NCBI GenBank assembly: GCA_025454275.1
Contig: JALOOS010000076.1
Coordinates: 1 to 8,115 of the forward strand
Reading direction: 5' to 3'
Source of the DNA: Desulfobacterales bacterium
GTDB taxonomy: Bacteria > Desulfobacterota > Desulfobacteria > Desulfobacterales > SpSt-501
DNA: 8,115 nt
Shown here: positions 1-7,072 of the stretch, piece after piece
Layout: each line of letters begins with the position of its first letter
Numbering within the stretch: position 1 is the stretch's first letter
The notes under the pieces: generated by a model
Told to the model about the DNA's origin: nothing
What the model saw: the letters and a program-made list of their open reading frames with translations, nothing else
Databases searched by the model: none
Program-made: the position numbers and the translations under genes

Positions 1-1
1 G

Positions 2-1072
2 CTTCCGCCGGAGTTCTTCGCAGAACTTGGCCGAAACGGCTGGTACGGGGTTCATTTCCGTGAAGGCCGGCTGAGCCGGGGGCCGGCCCTGCGGGAGGCC
101 CTGGTGGCCGAGGAGTTCGCCCGCATCTCCCCCGGCGCAGCCATCGCCGCCCTGGCCCATGCGGACCTCGGCCTGATGGGGCTGACCCTGTTCGGCTCCA
201 AGGAGCTGCAGGGCCGCTACGGCGAGAGCGCGGCGAGGGGCGAGACGGTGATGTGCCTGGGCAACACCGAACGGCAGGCCGGCAGCGATGTGGCCGCCGT
301 GGCCCTGCGTGCCGAGCCCGTCCCCGGCGGATGGCGGCTGAGCGGGGCCAAGGCTTACGTCACCAACGGCGCCGCGGCCGATCTTGGGGTCATCACGGCC
401 CTGACCGACCCCGGCGCGGAGCGCAACGCCCGGCATTCGATGTTCCTGGTCGCGCTCGACGCAGAGGGAATCCGCCGCACCCGGCTCAAAAAGCAGGTCT
501 GGGTGCCTTCGGACCTGACCCGGCTCGAATTCGACCGGGTGTTCGTGCCGGAGGATCACCTGCTCGGCGCGCGCGGCCGCGGCCTGCAGCAGGTGCTCTC
601 CGTCTTCACCCACAGCCGGGTCCCGATTGCAGCCCTCGCGCTCGGCACCGCGGCCGGCGCCTTCGACCTGGCACTTGAGCGGGCCGCCGGGCGCACCATC
701 TTCGGCCGCCCGATAACCGAATTCCAAGCCAAGGCGTTTGAAATCGCCGAATTGCACGCCCGGATCGAAGCCGCCCGACTCATGGTTTTCAAAGCCTGTG
801 CGGTGATGGATGGCGGGGGGGATTTTCGCGAGGAGGCCTCGCTCGCCAAGTACCTGGCGGTGGATGCGGCCCGCACGACCGCCGCCTGGGCCGCGGACCT
901 CTTCGGAGCGGCCTCGGTCATGCGCGACCACCCGATCCACAAGTACCCCTTGGACGCCTGGGCGGCCTCCCTGGGGGAAGGCACCCAGGACGTCCAAAAG
1001 CTGGTGATCTTCCGCCAGTTGATGAGGCGCCTCGGCAAGGAGCGTGAGCGGGGCACCGGGTCGTCCGATTGA
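2..1072 (+). CDS. Acyl-CoA dehydrogenase, 5'-truncated by window edge
   Basis: The frame is open from the left edge (codons from position 2) to TGA at 1070-1072, giving 356 visible residues. The GTG at 104 is internal, because homologous sequence (PEFFAELGRNGWYG) precedes it, so the true start lies off the window. Roughly the first 25-30 residues of a typical 380-residue acyl-CoA dehydrogenase are missing. Visible family marks are the FAD/substrate-loop signature region (CLGNTERQAGSD, about 250-285), the KAYVTNG segment (about 350-368), the C-terminal helical-bundle motif RTIFGRPITEFQ (about 690-725), and the terminal GEGTQDVQKLV, whose Glu (GAA at 977-979) sits where the catalytic base of MCAD-type enzymes lies. 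The family oxidises acyl-CoA thioesters to enoyl-CoA with FAD, passing electrons to ETF. The Thr-Glu order (TERQAGSD) differs slightly from the usual TEP.AGSD. Exact substrate cannot be told; a biosynthetic role (polyketide or nonribosomal extender unit) is also possible. Family confidence is high. Confidence 0.93.
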   Translation, partial: LPPEFFAELGRNGWYGVHFREGRLSRGPALREALVAEEFARISPGAAIAALAHADLGLMGLTLFGSKELQGRYGESAARGETVMCLGNTERQAGSDVAAVALRAEPVPGGWRLSGAKAYVTNGAAADLGVITALTDPGAERNARHSMFLVALDAEGIRRTRLKKQVWVPSDLTRLEFDRVFVPEDHLLGARGRGLQQVLSVFTHSRVPIAALALGTAAGAFDLALERAAGRTIFGRPITEFQAKAFEIAELHARIEAARLMVFKACAVMDGGGDFREEASLAKYLAVDAARTTAAWAADLFGAASVMRDHPIHKYPLDAWAASLGEGTQDVQKLVIFRQLMRRLGKERERGTGSSD

Positions 1073-1075
1073 GAC

Positions 1076-1122
1076 CCGCCTCCCCCCTCCCCTCCAGCAA
1101 GGGGAAGGGAATGAGGAGGCGG
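1076..1122. repeat. G/C-rich palindromic hairpin between convergent genes (REP-like or bidirectional terminator)
   Basis: The outer arms CCGCCTCC (1076-1083) and GGAGGCGG (1115-1122) pair perfectly over 8 bp. An inner stem pairs CCCTCCCC (1085-1092) with GGGGAAGGG (1101-1109) through 8 bp with one bulged A, leaving an 8-nt loop. No U-tract follows on either strand, so it is not a textbook intrinsic terminator. Its composition resembles the dispersed purine/pyrimidine-asymmetric palindromes that spurious translations read as SLPLAGGEG; that resemblance is from memory. It lies 3 nt after the acyl-CoA dehydrogenase stop and 59 nt from the stop of the convergent oxidoreductase. Confidence 0.55.
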
Positions 1123-1181
1123 TGAGAGAGGGTTGGTGGGGGGGATTGGATCGGCGAGCCGGCCCCGGGCGTGCGACCTCA

Positions 1182-2210
1182 TCACGGCTGCAGGATGATC
1201 TTGCCGAAATGCCCCCCCGCCTCCATGGCACGGTAGGCTTCGATCCCATCGCTCAGCGGCACGACGCGGTCGACCACCGGCGTGAGCCGACCGGCGGCGA
1301 TCAGCCCCACCAGGGTCAGAAAATCCTGGTGGCTGCCCATGGTGCTGCCGATCAGGCTGATCTGCTTGGCGAAGATGAAGCGGATGTCGATTTCCGCCTG
1401 CGGGCCGCTCGTGTTGCCGACAATGACGATCCGCCCCCCCCGCGCCGCGGCCTGCATGCTGGACATGAGCGTAGCCCGGCCGACGTTGTCCACCACGACA
1501 TCCGCGCCGCGCTTCTCGGTAAGCCGCAGCACCTCCTTGACCCAGTCCGAGCGGGAGCGGTCGATGACATGGTCGGCGCCGAGCGCAGCGGCCCTGGCCG
1601 CCTTTTCGGCGTTGGCCGCGACCGTGATCACCCGCGCCCCGGCCAGCTTGGCGAGCTGGACGGCCATGCTGTTGACGCCGCCCCCGGCGCCGACCACGAG
1701 GACGGTCTCCCCGGCCCGCAGACCCGCCCGGTGGATGAGCATGCGCCAGGCCGTGAGCCCCACGAGCAGCGGCGCCGCGGCCGCGGGAAAATCGAGGGCG
1801 GGGGGCATGGGGACGAGGTTTTCGGCCGGAACAGCCACCAGCTCCGCCGCCCCGCCGCGCACATGCTCGCCCAGGATGTGGTAGGCGGGGCTGACCGAGG
1901 GCTCGCCGCGCCGAGTGAATTCATCCTGCTTCAGGTTGATCCCCGGATCGACCACCACCCGCTGGCCCGGACTCCAGCCGGTGACGCCCGCTCCCAGGGC
2001 CGCCACCTCCCCGGCCACGTCCGCACCGCACCAGTGGGGCATCGGCAGCTTCAGCCCCGGCCATCCCCGCCGCACCCAGATGTCGAGGAAGTTGAGCCCA
2101 CAGGCACGCACCCGGACCACCACCTGTCCGGCCCGGGGTTCGGGGTCCGGCACCTCGCCGTAGCGCAGGACCTCTATCTCCCCATGCCCTTCGAAGTAGA
2201 CTGCTTTCAT
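1182..2210 (-). CDS. Zinc-independent quinone oxidoreductase / alcohol dehydrogenase-like MDR protein
   Basis: This 342-residue protein belongs to the medium-chain dehydrogenase/reductase superfamily, which reduces quinones, enones or aldehydes with NAD(P)H. The N-terminal GroES-like catalytic domain spans about residues 1-150 (MKAVYFEGHG, CGLNFLDIWVRRG, PHWCGADVAGEV). The Rossmann fold follows, with the nucleotide-binding loop VVGAGGGVNSMAVQLAK at 172-188, and the protein ends in the usual HFGKIILQP. In zinc ADHs the GHE motif supplies a ligand; here it reads GAD (62-64). The lobe that normally carries four structural-zinc cysteines (about 88-118) has none, though flanking YHILGEH..GG.AE is kept. 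Start ATG at 2210 is chosen over an upstream in-frame ATG at 2255 because a strong Shine-Dalgarno precedes it and family alignment begins at MKAV. The gene is divergent from archease and convergent with the acyl-CoA dehydrogenase; a link to acyl-CoA metabolism is only suggested by position. Confidence 0.9.
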   Translation of the reverse strand: MKAVYFEGHGEIEVLRYGEVPDPEPRAGQVVVRVRACGLNFLDIWVRRGWPGLKLPMPHWCGADVAGEVAALGAGVTGWSPGQRVVVDPGINLKQDEFTRRGEPSVSPAYHILGEHVRGGAAELVAVPAENLVPMPPALDFPAAAAPLLVGLTAWRMLIHRAGLRAGETVLVVGAGGGVNSMAVQLAKLAGARVITVAANAEKAARAAALGADHVIDRSRSDWVKEVLRLTEKRGADVVVDNVGRATLMSSMQAAARGGRIVIVGNTSGPQAEIDIRFIFAKQISLIGSTMGSHQDFLTLVGLIAAGRLTPVVDRVVPLSDGIEAYRAMEAGGHFGKIILQP

Positions 2211-2214
2211 CGGT

Positions 2215-2224
2215 TCACCTCCCC
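2215..2224 (-). promoter_or_regulatory. Shine-Dalgarno of the MDR oxidoreductase
   Basis: On the minus strand this reads GGGGAGGTGA, with the GGAGG core 7 nt before ATG at 2210. It decides the start in favour of 2210 rather than the in-frame ATG at 2255. Confidence 0.8.
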
Positions 2225-2248
2225 TGCTATGGGTTGTCGCCGTCCGCC

Positions 2249-2288
2249 TTGACATCGGCCTCGTGTTTGGCCACTATTGCGCTATAAT
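2249..2288 (+). promoter_or_regulatory. Probable sigma70-type promoter for the archease-rtcB unit
   Basis: A perfect TTGACA lies at 2249-2254 and a perfect TATAAT at 2283-2288, separated by 28 nt, too far to be a single canonical promoter. Two readings are possible. TTGACA may work with the weak CACTAT at 2272-2277 (17-nt spacer), or TATAAT may work with a poor -35. If TATAAT is used, transcription would begin near 2295, just before the archease start, giving a very short leader. This is the only gap between the divergent oxidoreductase and the archease gene, so a promoter is expected here. Confidence 0.5.
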
Positions 2289-2323
2289 CGGTTTGGTTGC
2301 AACCTCTCACCCTGATCGACGCC

Positions 2324-2758
2324 ATGGCCGGCCCGGAAGACGCCTGCGGCCCGGTTCGGTTCGAGGAAGTCGAGCACACCGCCGACCGCGCGCTGCGCAT
2401 ATACGGTACCACCTGGGAGGGGTTTCTCGTCAACGCCGCCCACGGCCTGAACAGCATCCTGGCGCCTTCGCCGAGCCGGGTGGCCGGACCTGTAGCAAAA
2501 GAGGTCGACCTCGAGGCCATCGACCGGGAGAGTCTGCTCGTCGCCTGGCTGAGCGAGCTCGCCTACTGGGCCGAGGTCGAGTCCCTGGTGTTCGACCGGT
2601 TCGATTTTATCGACCTCACCCCCGAAAAAGTGAGGGCGAGCATACGCGGCGGCGTCGCAGAGCGCCTCGGCCGCAACGTCAAGGCGGTGACCTACCACGG
2701 GCTTGCCATCATCGAGACCTCGTCGGGGTTCAGCGCCACGGTGGTGTTCGATGTATGA
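2324..2758 (+). CDS. Archease, activator of RtcB RNA ligase
   Basis: The protein has 144 residues, the usual size for archease. It shows the N-terminal metal-site signature FEEVEHTADRALRIYG (about 13-28, with His18 and Asp21), the central LLVAWLSELAYWAEVE helix (71-86), the strand KAVTYHGLAI (120-129), and the conserved C-terminal VVFDV. In characterised systems archease speeds RtcB guanylylation, allows multiple turnover and relaxes nucleotide requirement. ATG at 2324 is preferred; an in-frame TTG at 2297 would add nine residues (153 aa) that do not look conserved. Neither start has a clear Shine-Dalgarno, which fits a short-leader transcript from the TATAAT just upstream. The stop is followed after 15 nt by rtcB, supporting co-transcription and function together. 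Product confidence is high; the start is less certain. Confidence 0.93.
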   Translation: MAGPEDACGPVRFEEVEHTADRALRIYGTTWEGFLVNAAHGLNSILAPSPSRVAGPVAKEVDLEAIDRESLLVAWLSELAYWAEVESLVFDRFDFIDLTPEKVRASIRGGVAERLGRNVKAVTYHGLAIIETSSGFSATVVFDV

Positions 2759-2773
2759 ACAAAGGAGCACCGT

Positions 2774-4225
2774 ATGATCCGTCCCCGCGATTTTACGCGC
2801 ATCGACGACTTTCTTTATGAGCTCCCGGCGGGCTTCCGCCCGGGCATGCGGGTGCCGGCGCGATTCTATGCCGACGAGGCGCTCATGGAAGGGCTCGCGG
2901 GCGACCGCAGCCTCGAGCAGCTTGCCAACACGGCCACCCTTCCCGGCGTCGTCGGCTACGCGCTCGCCATGCCCGACATCCACCAGGGCTACGGCTTTCC
3001 GATCGGCGGCGTCGTCGCCACCGCCCTGCCGGACGGGGTCATCTCCCCCGGCGGCGTCGGCTACGACATCAACTGCGGGGTGCGGCTGCTCGCCAGCCGC
3101 CTGGAGCGGGAGGCGATCGACCCCCACCTGGAGTCGCTGGCCTCCGCCCTCTTCGCCAACTGCCCCAGCGGCGTGGGCCGCGGGGGCGAGGTCAAGCTGA
3201 AGAGCCGGGAGCTCGACGAGATTCTGGAAGGCGGGGCCCGCTGGGCGCTCAAGCGCGGGATGGCCGACCCGGAGGACCTCGAGCGCACCGAGGAGGGCGG
3301 CTGTCTGGAGGGAGCCGATGCGGCCAAGGTCGGGGCACGCGCCCGGGACCGGGGCCAGGGGCAGGTGGGCACCCTCGGGGCCGGGAACCATTTCATCGAG
3401 ATCGACGTGGTCGAGCGCCTCCTGGACCCGGACGCCGCCCGCGCCATCGGGCTCTTTCCCGGCCAGGTCGTGGTGCAGATCCACTGCGGCTCGCGCGGAC
3501 TGGGCCACCAGGTGTGCACCGACTACGTCCAGCTCTACCAGAAAGCGGTCCGCCGCTACGGGTTGGAGCTGCCCGACCGGGAGCTGGTCTGCGCCCCCTT
3601 GAGCAGCCCCGAGGGCCGGGACTACCTCGCCGCCATGAAAGCGGCGGCCAACTACGCCTTTGCCAACCGCCAGGTGCTCGCCTTCCACATCCGCCGGAGC
3701 TTCGAGCAGGTGCTGGCCGGCAAGGTGCGCCACTTCAACCTCTACCAAGTCTACGACATCGCCCACAACATGGCCAAGGTCGAAACCCACACGGTCGGCG
3801 GCCGGTCGATGCCGCTCTGCGTGCACCGCAAGGGGGCCACCCGCGCCTTCGGCCCCGGCGCGGAGGAGCTGCCCGAGGCCTACCGGGGCGTGGGCCAGCC
3901 GGTGCTCGTCCCCGGGTCGATGGGCACAGCGAGCTGGATATTGGCGGGAACCGAGGTCTCCATGGCCCGGACCTTCGGATCCACCTGCCATGGCGCCGGG
4001 CGCACCATGAGCCGGCATCACGCGAAAAAATCGGTCCAGGGACACGGACTGCGGCGGGAGCTCGAGGAGCGGGGGATCCGGGTGCGGGCCGGCAGCCTCT
4101 CAGGACTTGCCGAGGAGGCGCCCGCAGCCTACAAGGACGTCGATCGGGTGGTGGCGGTGGTCCACGGGGCCGGTATCGCCCGGAAGGTGGCCCGCCTGGA
4201 GCCGCTCGCGGTCATCAAGGGTTGA
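2774..4225 (+). CDS. rtcB: RtcB, GTP-dependent RNA-splicing ligase
   Basis: RtcB joins RNA 2',3'-cyclic-phosphate or 3'-phosphate ends to 5'-OH ends using GTP and Mn2+, through a histidine-GMP intermediate. At 483 residues it matches the long archaeal-type form rather than the roughly 408-residue E. coli enzyme. All key residues are visible: Asp98 and Cys101 in GGVGYDINCGVRLL, Asn205 and His206 in GTLGAGNHFIEI, His237 in IHCGSRGLGHQ, His331 in YDIAHNMAK, the guanylylated His406 in CHGAGRTMSRHHA, and the C-terminal Lys482. Spacing follows the Pyrococcus horikoshii enzyme (Cys98, His203, His234, His329, His404, Lys480) with an offset of 2-3. ATG at 2774 has a good Shine-Dalgarno (AAAGGAG, 2761-2767). 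It lies 15 nt after archease, so ligase and activator are probably made together. Likely jobs are tRNA or rRNA repair after ribonuclease damage; no tRNA or toxin gene is in view to name the substrate. Confidence 0.98.
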   Translation: MIRPRDFTRIDDFLYELPAGFRPGMRVPARFYADEALMEGLAGDRSLEQLANTATLPGVVGYALAMPDIHQGYGFPIGGVVATALPDGVISPGGVGYDINCGVRLLASRLEREAIDPHLESLASALFANCPSGVGRGGEVKLKSRELDEILEGGARWALKRGMADPEDLERTEEGGCLEGADAAKVGARARDRGQGQVGTLGAGNHFIEIDVVERLLDPDAARAIGLFPGQVVVQIHCGSRGLGHQVCTDYVQLYQKAVRRYGLELPDRELVCAPLSSPEGRDYLAAMKAAANYAFANRQVLAFHIRRSFEQVLAGKVRHFNLYQVYDIAHNMAKVETHTVGGRSMPLCVHRKGATRAFGPGAEELPEAYRGVGQPVLVPGSMGTASWILAGTEVSMARTFGSTCHGAGRTMSRHHAKKSVQGHGLRRELEERGIRVRAGSLSGLAEEAPAAYKDVDRVVAVVHGAGIARKVARLEPLAVIKG

Positions 4226-4281
4226 TCCGGAAACGGTTGCCGACGGGACATTCGACCACCATTCAGGAAGGGAGGACTGCC

Positions 4282-5196
4282 ATGAGAATGCGATTCAAGA
4301 GCATCGTGTGCGCCACCGATTTTTCCGATTTCTCCAACCGCACCCTGCCCTACGGGATTGCGATCGCACGGGAGTTCGGCGCCAAGCTCTATGTCTGCCA
4401 CGTGATCGACCTAACGGCCCTGACGATGTACGGCGAATTTCAGATCGATCCCGTGGGCCAGCAGGACCGGATCCGGCAGGAGGCCGATGTGCAGTTGAAG
4501 AAGATGCTCGCCCCGCACACGATCGAGTGGGAGCCCCTGATCCTCGTCGGCCAGCCGGCGGCGGAGATCGCGCGCGTCGTGGACGAAAAGGGGATCGACC
4601 TCGTCATTTCGGCCACCCGCGGCCGATCCGGGATCAAGCGGCTGATCATGGGGTCGGTGACCCAGCGCCTCATCCGCACCCTCAACTGCCCGCTGCTGGC
4701 GGTTCAGAGCCCGGAGCAGGGGTTCATCGACCCCGCGGCGGGGGCGATCCGTCTGAAAAAGATCCTGATCGGCTGCGACTTCTCGGAGGACTCGGCCCTG
4801 GCCGTGAGCTACGGCTTGAGCCTCGCCCAGGAGTTCGAGGCCGAAGTTCACCTGGTCCACGTCGTGGAGCCCCCGGTCTACGAAGAGTTCATGACCCCGA
4901 GCGAGCAGGCCGAAAAGCTGGTCCTGACCGATGCCGTTACGGAGCGGCTGGAGACCCTGGTGCCGGCGGAGGCCCGCAACTGGTGCTCGCTGAAGTCGGA
5001 GGTGCTGCGCGGGCGCCCCTACGAGGAGCTGGTCGCCTTTTCCATGGCGAAGGAGATCGACATGATCGTGCTCGGGGTGCGCGGCTACGGCCTGGTCAAA
5101 TCCCTGCTCATGGGGTCGACCACCGACCGGGTGGTCCGCAACGCCCCCTGCCCGGTCCTGGCCGTCAGCGCCCAGGCGACGCGGGCGGCGGTCTAG
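4282..5196 (+). CDS. Tandem-domain universal stress protein (UspA family)
   Basis: This 304-residue cytoplasmic protein consists of two UspA domains, about residues 4-142 and 158-297. Each begins with the beta-strand and Asp-Phe-Ser turn (IVCATDFSDFS; ILIGCDFSEDS) and ends with CPLLAV or CPVLAV. Domain 2 has the full ATP-binding motif G-2X-G-9X-G-S (Gly265, Gly268, Gly278, Ser279). Domain 1 keeps Gly114, Gly124 and Ser125 but has Ala111 at the first glycine, so the two sites may bind nucleotide differently. Start ATG 4282 follows a strong Shine-Dalgarno (GGGAGG, 4270-4275) by 6 nt; another ATG two codons later is less well placed. The reading frame is open far upstream, but that is only the GC-rich shadow of rtcB. 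It begins 56 nt after rtcB with no clear terminator, so it is probably in the same transcription unit. Such proteins usually modulate stress survival; the exact role here is unknown. Confidence 0.95.
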   Translation: MRMRFKSIVCATDFSDFSNRTLPYGIAIAREFGAKLYVCHVIDLTALTMYGEFQIDPVGQQDRIRQEADVQLKKMLAPHTIEWEPLILVGQPAAEIARVVDEKGIDLVISATRGRSGIKRLIMGSVTQRLIRTLNCPLLAVQSPEQGFIDPAAGAIRLKKILIGCDFSEDSALAVSYGLSLAQEFEAEVHLVHVVEPPVYEEFMTPSEQAEKLVLTDAVTERLETLVPAEARNWCSLKSEVLRGRPYEELVAFSMAKEIDMIVLGVRGYGLVKSLLMGSTTDRVVRNAPCPVLAVSAQATRAAV

Positions 5197-5208
5197 CGCC
5201 GGGCAGCG

Positions 5209-5898
5209 TCAGTTCAGGGCCAAGGGGCGATCACCGCTCACCCGGCCGTCTGCGACCGTGATGAGCCGCCTCGCGTTGGCAGCGCATTCCGCGCTGTGGG
5301 TGACCATGATGATGGTCATCCCGGCCCCGTTCAGCTTGCGGAAGAGGCCCATGATCTCGGCGCCGGTCTTGGAGTCGAGGTTGCCGGTCGGCTCGTCGGC
5401 CAGGAGCACCGGCGGCTCGTTCACGATCGCCCGCGCCACCGCCACCCGCTCCTTCTCCCCGCCCGAAAGCTCACCGGGCAGGCGCCGGGCCTTGCCGCCG
5501 AGGCCCACCCCCTCCAAGGCCGCTGCGGCTGCATCCTGCTTCTCCCGGCGGCCCCTTGCCGTCACGGCGAGGGGCAGCATCACGTTTTCGAGCGCCGTGA
5601 GATAGGGCACCAGGTGAAACCCCTGGAAGACGAAGCCGAGGTATTCGCGCCGGAAGTCGGCCTGACGCTCCAGCGGCAGGGCATAGACGTCGATCTCATC
5701 CACGATCAGTCGTCCGGAGCTCGGGGCGCTCATCGCGCCGATCATCCCCAGCAGGGTCGATTTTCCCGCCCCGGATGCCCCCATGATGCCGACGAACTCT
5801 CCCGGATCGATCCGGAAGCTCACTCCGGAGACGGCGGTAACCGCCGTCGCCCCGCTGCCGAAGGTTTTCACGAGGTTCTCCGCCACGATGGTGCTCAT
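5209..5898 (-). CDS. ABC transporter ATP-binding protein, LolD/MacB type
   Basis: The 229-residue ATPase drives the adjacent FtsX/MacB-like permease. All catalytic elements are present: Walker A GASGAGKST (40-48), Q-loop Gln92 in FVFQ, signature LSGGE (144-148, glutamate in place of the usual glutamine), Walker B VLLADEP with Asp168 and Glu169, D-loop GNLD (172-175), and switch His201 in MVTHS. FHLVPYLTALENVMLPL is typical of the MacB/LolD/FtsE group. Start ATG 5898 matches the family N-terminus (MSTIVAENLVKTF) and has GGAGG 5 nt before it; an in-frame ATG at 5979 would run 68 nt into the permease gene and add 27 low-complexity residues. It is the last gene of the operon, 13 nt after the permease. 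Its stop lies 12 nt from that of the convergent stress protein, leaving no room for a separate terminator. Confidence 0.96.
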   Translation of the reverse strand: MSTIVAENLVKTFGSGATAVTAVSGVSFRIDPGEFVGIMGASGAGKSTLLGMIGAMSAPSSGRLIVDEIDVYALPLERQADFRREYLGFVFQGFHLVPYLTALENVMLPLAVTARGRREKQDAAAAALEGVGLGGKARRLPGELSGGEKERVAVARAIVNEPPVLLADEPTGNLDSKTGAEIMGLFRKLNGAGMTIIMVTHSAECAANARRLITVADGRVSGDRPLALN

Positions 5899-5911
5899 CT
5901 CCGCCTCCGCT

Positions 5912-7069
5912 TCAAAGCGCCCGCAGCGCGTCATTGGGGTCCATGCGCGCGGCCATGAGCGCCGGGTAGGCGCTCGCAAGGAGCCCCAGCGTCACCGAAA
6001 GCACCAGGGCCGCCGCAGCCGTCTCAACGGCGAACGGCACGTGGGCCGGGTGCCCCTCGCCGCCGAAATAGAAGGCCAGCCGCGCGGAGGCGACACCCAA
6101 CCCGTAGCCGATGGCGCCTGCCGCCACCGACACGATCCCCGCCTCCAGGAAAACGATCCGCATGACGTGGGAGCGCCGGAAGCCGATGGCGCGGAAAATA
6201 CCGATCTCGCTTGTCCGCTCGCGCACGCTGCCCATCATGGTGACGAGCACGACGAGAGTTCCGATCAGGAGCACGACGGCCGAAATCCCGTAGGCGAACT
6301 TCTCAAAATGCGCGAGCATCTCAAGACGGCTCTTGACCACCTGCTGGATGGCCATCACCTTCGCGCCGGGCAAGACCTCGGCGATCTGCTGCACCATCTC
6401 CTCGATCGGGCAGTCCTTGCAGAGCGCCGCCACCTCGGCCATCGAGACCCGCCCCTGCTTGTTGAACACTCTCTGGGCGTCCGCCAGGCGGGTGAAGGCG
6501 AGCTGGTCGTCCTGGGAGCCGGTCGGCTCCAGCACCCCCGAAACGGTCAAGCGCGCGTCGCCGACCGGGAGGCGGTCCCCGGCGGAGAGGTTCAGCACCC
6601 GGGCCGCCTCGGCCCCGAGCAGAACCTCGTTCGGCCCCGGCAGGCTTCCGTGCGCCTTCCACCAGGGTTTCAGAATCGCGGCAGCCGCGAAATCGACCCC
6701 CGCCACGAGAATGCGCCGGCCCTCAAGCTCGGTTACGCCGAGAACGAGCGGCCCCAGGGCGGCGATGTTCCCGGCGTTGGGGATGGAGGCCAGACGGGTC
6801 AGCTCCGCCTCCCGGATCTCCTCGAGCTCGAAGGAGACCCCTCCGAGGGCCAGCCCTCCGTAGCTCAGGGAGAGGCTCTCGGTGCGCGGCACGATCAGGA
6901 TGTTGGCCCCGTACTGATCGAGCTTGTGCAGGATGTCGTGGCCCACGGCATTCACGTAAGTCAGGATGCCGACCGAGGTCCCTACCCCGATCACGAGCCC
7001 GGCCAGGATGAAGGCCGCCTTGCCCTTGCGCCGCATGAGGTTGCGAACGGATATCCACTGCAGGGTCAT
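5912..7069 (-). CDS. ABC transporter permease, FtsX/MacB family, with extracytoplasmic CxxC
   Basis: This 385-residue inner-membrane protein has the four-helix plan of FtsX/MacB permeases. TM1 is about 18-42, a large extracytoplasmic (MacB periplasmic core-like) domain about 43-255, TM2 258-281, TM3 about 303-330 and TM4 about 347-372. The cytoplasmic coupling segment RERTSEIGIFRAIGFRRSHV follows TM2 and the end is ARMDPNDALRAL, both hallmarks of the family. The outer domain carries a Cys217-Lys-Asp-Cys220 pair, unusual for lipoprotein or macrolide MacB-type permeases and suggesting metal or redox chemistry. Start ATG 7069 is preceded by an AAGGAAGGGGTGA ribosome site lying inside the end of the DUF2318 gene, whose stop is only 3 nt upstream, so translation is probably coupled. 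These transporters usually act mechanically on periplasmic substrates rather than passing solutes through a pore. The substrate is not proven. Confidence 0.94.
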   Translation of the reverse strand: MTLQWISVRNLMRRKGKAAFILAGLVIGVGTSVGILTYVNAVGHDILHKLDQYGANILIVPRTESLSLSYGGLALGGVSFELEEIREAELTRLASIPNAGNIAALGPLVLGVTELEGRRILVAGVDFAAAAILKPWWKAHGSLPGPNEVLLGAEAARVLNLSAGDRLPVGDARLTVSGVLEPTGSQDDQLAFTRLADAQRVFNKQGRVSMAEVAALCKDCPIEEMVQQIAEVLPGAKVMAIQQVVKSRLEMLAHFEKFAYGISAVVLLIGTLVVLVTMMGSVRERTSEIGIFRAIGFRRSHVMRIVFLEAGIVSVAAGAIGYGLGVASARLAFYFGGEGHPAHVPFAVETAAAALVLSVTLGLLASAYPALMAARMDPNDALRAL

Positions 7070-7072
7070 GGT

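Noticed and set aside
1044..2252. 402-codon plus-strand open frame opposite the MDR oxidoreductase
   Set aside because: Low-complexity Pro/Arg/His/Asp-rich translation with no recognisable domain; the minus strand encodes a full MDR protein with a good ribosome site.
2282..4045. Long antisense open frame (587 codons) covering archease and rtcB
   Set aside because: It lies opposite two unmistakable genes with all catalytic residues. Its translation is Ala/Gly/Val/His-rich with no domain, as expected from the complement of GC-rich coding sequence.
3514..4281. Possible long N-terminal extension of the universal stress protein
   Set aside because: The frame is open upstream only because it is a shadow of rtcB. 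The strong Shine-Dalgarno and Usp homology begin at ATG 4282.
5197..5208. Terminator between the convergent stress protein and ABC ATPase genes
   Set aside because: The gap is only 12 nt and holds no stem-loop with a U-tract.
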